Assembly (NCBI RefSeq): GCF_034366625.1
Contig: NZ_JAXMIH010000001.1
Span: forward strand, 1-64,000
DNA length: 64,000 bases
Reading direction: 5' to 3'
DNA from: Prosthecobacter sp.
GTDB taxonomy: Bacteria > Verrucomicrobiota > Verrucomicrobiia > Verrucomicrobiales > Verrucomicrobiaceae
Shown: piece by piece, positions 60,686-64,000 of the stretch
How positions within the stretch are numbered: the stretch's first letter is position 1
Layout: each line of letters begins with the position of its first letter
Made by a program: the position numbers and the translations under genes
Notes under the pieces: model-generated
The model's database searches: none
Told to the model about the DNA's origin: nothing
Seen by the model: only the letters and a program-made list of their open reading frames with translations

Positions 60686-61768
60686 ATGTCCCTCATGCGC
60701 CGCGTTCTTTTTGCCCTCGTCCTCCCGATTTCCATCCTGGCCGCCGACATTCCGCCAATTCGCGGCCTGAGCCGCACGAACCTGTTGGAATACAAGGCAG
60801 ACGACGGCACGAAGAAAATCGCCAAGACCTCCGCCGAGTGGGAAAGCCGTCGCAAGGAAGCGTTGGCAGGCTTCCAGCAAATCGCCGGTCCCCTGCCCGG
60901 CCCGGAGATGCGCTGTGCGCTCGATCCGCAGATCCTTGAGGAGGTCGATTGCGGCAGCTACGTGCGCCGACTCATCACCTACACCTCGCAGCCAGGTGGC
61001 AAGGTGCCTGCCTACCTCTGCATTCCGAAAACGGCGCTCACTGGAGCCAAAACACCCGCCGTGCTCTGCCTGCACCCCACCGAGAACAAGATCGGCCACA
61101 AGGTCGTCGTCGGGCTCGGCGGCAAACCCCACCGCCAGTACGCGGTCGAACTCGCCGAGCAGGGCTTCGTGACACTCTCACCGAGCTATCCTCTCCTCGC
61201 CGACTACCAGCCGGATTTGAAAGCCTTGAAGATGCCCAGCGGCACCATGAAGGCCATCTGGGACAACATCCGCGGGCTCGACTACCTCGAATCGTTGCCC
61301 TTCGTGGACAGCTCGCGCGGCTTCGCCACCATCGGCCACTCGCTCGGCGGCCACAATTCGATCTACACCGCCGTGTTCGACGAGCGCATCAAAGTCATCG
61401 TTTCGAGCTGCGGCTTTGACTCGTTCCTCGATTACTACGACGGCAACATCAAAGGCTGGAACCAGGAACGCTACATGTCAAAGATGGGCGACTACCTCGG
61501 CAAACCGCAGGAAGTACCTTTCGACTTTTACGAACTCATCGCCTGCCTTGCCCCGCGCCATGTCTATGTGAACGCCCCGCTCAAGGATGCGAACTTCCGC
61601 TGGCAGAGTGTGGACCGCATCGCGGGCGCAGCTCTGCCATTGTTCAAGCTGCATCAGGCGGAGTCACACCTGCAAATCGCCCACCCCGACTCCGACCACG
61701 ACTTCCCCGACACCGAACGCTTCGCCAGCTACGAGCTGATCAAGCGCGTGCTGCGGCCTGCTCAATGA
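60686..61768 (+). CDS. Secreted alpha/beta hydrolase
   Basis: The 360-residue protein has a signal peptide (VLFALVLPISILA) and an alpha/beta hydrolase domain. The nucleophile is Ser219 in GHSLGGH, and the domain has LHPTENK near the oxyanion region, SFDSFLDYYD... and a late HPDSDHDF that carries the catalytic His. It resembles acetyl-xylan esterase or dienelactone hydrolase-type members, but the substrate cannot be read. The 3' end overlaps the convergent glycosyltransferase gene by 29 nt. An ATG at 60695 is an alternative start. Confidence 0.82.
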   Translation: MSLMRRVLFALVLPISILAADIPPIRGLSRTNLLEYKADDGTKKIAKTSAEWESRRKEALAGFQQIAGPLPGPEMRCALDPQILEEVDCGSYVRRLITYTSQPGGKVPAYLCIPKTALTGAKTPAVLCLHPTENKIGHKVVVGLGGKPHRQYAVELAEQGFVTLSPSYPLLADYQPDLKALKMPSGTMKAIWDNIRGLDYLESLPFVDSSRGFATIGHSLGGHNSIYTAVFDERIKVIVSSCGFDSFLDYYDGNIKGWNQERYMSKMGDYLGKPQEVPFDFYELIACLAPRHVYVNAPLKDANFRWQSVDRIAGAALPLFKLHQAESHLQIAHPDSDHDFPDTERFASYELIKRVLRPAQ

Positions 61769-62957
61769 TTTGAGCCAGCCGCGGACACAGCACCGCATGG
61801 GAAAACTCCGCGCCCAGAGCTTGCGCGGCCTCATTCACCGGACGAGGGCCGAGCGCCATCGCCTCACGGATTTGTTTCACGATTGCATCGCGTTCACCGT
61901 TATGCGCCACACGCCCATGCATGGTATCATTCAAGCGCCGCGCCAGATCGGCTCCATGGCTCTGCTCCGGCCCGATGAAGAGAAACGGAATGCCCAGCGT
62001 GAGGATGTTGTAGATTTTGCACGGATGCACGATGCCCACAAAGGGATCACCCATGACGACGAGATGCAGATCGGCCGCCGAGAGCGAGCCGGAGAGTTTT
62101 TCCATCGGTTGATACGGCAGGCAGGTGATGTTGTTCAGCGCCTTCTCCTTCGCAAAAGCCTGCACCTTCTTGAACTCGCTGCCACCGCCGACAAACAGGA
62201 AATGCAGACGCTCATCAGACTTCATCTCGTCCGCCGTCGCCAAAACAGTGTCCAGTGGATGACATGGACTGTGATTGCCGGAATACATCACGACGAATTT
62301 CTCCGTCAGCCCGTGCTCCGCACGAAACGCGTCACGTGCGGCAGCGTCATAACGAATCGCCTGATCGTGTGACCACGGCGCATCGACGTGGATGACCTCC
62401 TCGCGCACGCCCTTGGCCTTCAAGCGCTCCGCCATGAAGCGGTCCAGCGCGATGATGCGCGACGCGCGGCGAAAGCTCCAGTTCTGGATGAATGACAGCG
62501 TGCGTTCGACGATTCCGCCCGCCTTCAGCCATCCTGCCGCCACCGCTTCATCGGGATTCAAATCCATCACCCATGGCACCACCGCTCCACCCTTGAGTTT
62601 CGCCACCACGGTGCCGAGTGTGGAGATCAGCGGTGGCGAGGTCAGGCACACGGTCACGTCCTGCCGGGGCAAAAAAAAGAGAATGCGTTTCGCATTCCCC
62701 CAGAACATCGCGAAATCGATCAGCCGCCGCCATTTGGCCTTTTTGCCAAGTCCGGGCGTCCAGATGCGGCGGATGTCGATGCCGCGCCATGTTTCACGCA
62801 CCGGATAGCGGATGCTGGGGTCGTCGTAGCCACGCGACGAGGCCACCACCGTCACCTGATGGCCGCGTTTCACCAGTTCCAGCGCCAGATCCGTGAGATG
62901 CTGCGCCGTGGCGACGTGATCCGGATGGAAGCACTGGTTGAGCAGCAAAACTTTCAT
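61740..62957 (-). CDS. GT4-family glycosyltransferase
   Basis: The 405-residue protein has two Rossmann domains: an N-terminal acceptor domain (LLLNQCFHPDHVATAQHLTDLALELVKRG) and a C-terminal donor domain with FVMYSGNHSPCHPLDTVL, LFVGGGSEFKKVQAFAKEK and GIVHPCKIYNILTLGIPFLFIGPE. This is the WcaI/GT4-like retaining transferase style. It lies 17 nt after the fucose synthase gene on the same strand, so it probably transfers fucose or another sugar in an extracellular or LPS polysaccharide pathway. Confidence 0.86.
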   Translation of the reverse strand: MKVLLLNQCFHPDHVATAQHLTDLALELVKRGHQVTVVASSRGYDDPSIRYPVRETWRGIDIRRIWTPGLGKKAKWRRLIDFAMFWGNAKRILFFLPRQDVTVCLTSPPLISTLGTVVAKLKGGAVVPWVMDLNPDEAVAAGWLKAGGIVERTLSFIQNWSFRRASRIIALDRFMAERLKAKGVREEVIHVDAPWSHDQAIRYDAAARDAFRAEHGLTEKFVVMYSGNHSPCHPLDTVLATADEMKSDERLHFLFVGGGSEFKKVQAFAKEKALNNITCLPYQPMEKLSGSLSAADLHLVVMGDPFVGIVHPCKIYNILTLGIPFLFIGPEQSHGADLARRLNDTMHGRVAHNGERDAIVKQIREAMALGPRPVNEAAQALGAEFSHAVLCPRLAQIIEQAAARA

Positions 62958-62974
62958 GATTGCAGTGCCACGCG

Positions 62975-63913
62975 TCAGCCGCGCAGCTTGCCGGAGCGCT
63001 GCTCCTCCAGGAATGCCTGATAGGTCCGCGCCAGGCCCTCCTTGAGCGAAATGCGCGGCTTCCAGCCGAGATGGTTGATGCGCGAGGTGTCCAGCAGCTT
63101 GCGCGGAGTGCCGTCGGGCTTTGAAGCATCCCAGACGATGCGACCTTGATAGCCGACGACCTCAGCCACCTGTTCCACCAACTCGCGAATCGTCACATCG
63201 TTGCCACAGCCCACGTTCACCAGGTCCGGTGGATTCTCCAAGTTGAGCAGGAAGGCGCAGGCGTCCGCCAGATCATCCGCGTGCATGAACTCGCGGCGCG
63301 GACTGCCCGTGCCCCAGGCAGGCACCTCGGCCAGACCATTATTCTTCGCCTCATGAAAGCGCCGGATCAGCGCCGGCATCACGTGCGAGTTCTGCGGGTG
63401 GTAATTGTCGCCCGGCCCATACAGGTTCGTCGGCATGGCCGAGTGATAGATGACGCCGTACTGCTTGCGGTAGTATTCCGCCATCTTCAATCCGGCGATC
63501 TTGGCGATGGCGTAGGCCTCGTTCGTCGGTTCCAGCGCCGAGGAAAGCAGGCTGTCCTCATGCATCGGCTGGGGTGCGAGCTTCGGATAAATGCACGAGC
63601 TGCCGAGGAAAAGCAGACGCTTCACTCCCGACTTCCAGGCGCTGTGAATGCAGTTTGTCGCGATGGCCAGATTCTCGTAGATGAACTCCGCCGGATAGGT
63701 GTTGTTGGCGTGAATGCCACCCACCTTTCCTGCCGCCACGATCGCCACATCCGGCTTTTCAGCGGCATAAAACGCCTGCACCGCCGCTTGATCGGCCAGA
63801 TCGAGTTCTTTACGTGTGCGGGTCAGCAGGGTGACACCCGGAACACTTTGAAAGCGCCGCACCAGCGCGCCTCCCACCATGCCCGTATGACCGGAAATAA
63901 ACAGCTTCATCAT
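62975..63913 (-). CDS. fcl: GDP-L-fucose synthase
   Basis: This 312-residue extended SDR has the NADP-binding [10 protein letters not shown] near residue 8, the active-site FLGSSCIYP (Ser) and [11 protein letters not shown] (Tyr and Lys), and the Fcl segment [30 protein letters not shown]. It converts GDP-4-keto-6-deoxymannose to GDP-L-fucose. The upstream gmd gene, cut by the window edge, makes its substrate, and a GT4 transferase follows. The start may be ATG 63913 or 63910. Confidence 0.93.
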   Translation of the reverse strand: MMKLFISGHTGMVGGALVRRFQSVPGVTLLTRTRKELDLADQAAVQAFYAAEKPDVAIVAAGKVGGIHANNTYPAEFIYENLAIATNCIHSAWKSGVKRLLFLGSSCIYPKLAPQPMHEDSLLSSALEPTNEAYAIAKIAGLKMAEYYRKQYGVIYHSAMPTNLYGPGDNYHPQNSHVMPALIRRFHEAKNNGLAEVPAWGTGSPRREFMHADDLADACAFLLNLENPPDLVNVGCGNDVTIRELVEQVAEVVGYQGRIVWDASKPDGTPRKLLDTSRINHLGWKPRISLKEGLARTYQAFLEEQRSGKLRG

Positions 63914-63916
63914 GCT

Positions 63917-64000
63917 TCAGAGATTCTTTGTCCTTGCCTCGTGTTCCGCGAGTTTCAGGTCGGCTTCAACCATGATTTTCACCAGTTCCTTGAACCGCAC
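63917..64000 (-). CDS. gmd: GDP-mannose 4,6-dehydratase, C-terminal end (cut by window end)
   Basis: The last 27 codons of a gene enter the window on the minus strand. They read VRFKELVKIMVEADLKL and end AEHEARTKNL followed by TGA. This resembles the conserved C-terminus of Gmd (the SF-ELVKIMVEADLKL pattern), and Gmd supplies the substrate of the Fcl enzyme encoded 3 nt downstream. The assignment rests on a short C-terminal match plus its position, so it is good but not proven. The rest of the gene is outside the window. Confidence 0.8.
   Translation of the reverse strand: MRFKELVKIMVEADLKLAEHEARTKNL

Overview
The window looks like a chromosomal stretch of a Gram-negative Verrucomicrobiota bacterium, probably Verrucomicrobiaceae and close in style to Prosthecobacter. 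I infer this from the gene types: DUF1501 and DUF1549/DUF1553 proteins, a DUF1592-type cytochrome with a PA14-like insert, Tat-signal Gfo/Idh/MocA oxidoreductases, NHL-repeat proteins, SASA-type esterases and a Gld-like ABC operon. Genes for Kdo activation and GDP-fucose synthesis point to an LPS-bearing envelope. No rRNA, CRISPR array, prophage or complete insertion sequence was seen. One tRNA (Asp, GTC) is present.

Layout. 1-4349: end of one DUF1501 gene, then a minus-strand DUF1549, DUF1501 and WD40 operon. 4403-18334: a catabolic locus. It has an AraC/PAS regulator, a DapA-family deaminase, a divergent PanB-like protein, a two-cysteine proline racemase-family epimerase, a secreted S9 peptidase, an SDR, and then a chain of four genes joined by ATGA overlaps (FAD D-amino-acid dehydrogenase, a secreted protein with two HExxH motifs, a SASA esterase with a long unassigned tail, and an Fe-S L-serine dehydratase). 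The three central enzymes match the known trans-4-hydroxyproline pathway (epimerase, D-Hyp dehydrogenase, pyrroline-hydroxycarboxylate deaminase). Together with peptidases, an esterase and a serine dehydratase, this suggests use of hydroxyproline- and serine-rich glycoprotein or collagen-like peptides. This is the most interesting region.

18375-33868: assorted genes. They include a Gfo/Idh oxidoreductase, the DUF1592 cytochrome protein, two small membrane/zinc-ribbon proteins, an MGDG-synthase-like glycosyltransferase, a Nudix hydrolase, a thermonuclease-like protein, queE, a class-III aminotransferase, tatA, an EEP-fold protein, two NHL paralogues, a beta-CASP nuclease and a Bax-inhibitor-like protein. 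33959-46272: core metabolism and envelope genes (pyrG, kdsB, SWIB protein, histidine kinase, cutA, gltX, an AsmA-like protein, galU, sppA, a CPBP protease, fabG). Between cutA and gltX sits a small accessory island (DUF433/DUF5615 toxin-antitoxin-like pair, a palindromic repeat, a duplicated cutA 3' end and an orphan gene).

47434-54584: a four-gene Gld-like ABC operon and a divergent TPR protein. 54591-60650: an MGMT-type protein, tRNA-Asp, pdxJ-acpS, coaD, a DUF177 protein, rpmF and acpP with good terminators, and a YugP-type protease. 60686-64000: a secreted alpha/beta hydrolase, then a minus-strand operon of gmd (cut by the window edge), fcl and a GT4 glycosyltransferase. Many genes lack an obvious Shine-Dalgarno sequence, so several starts were chosen from domain boundaries, signal peptides and gene overlaps.
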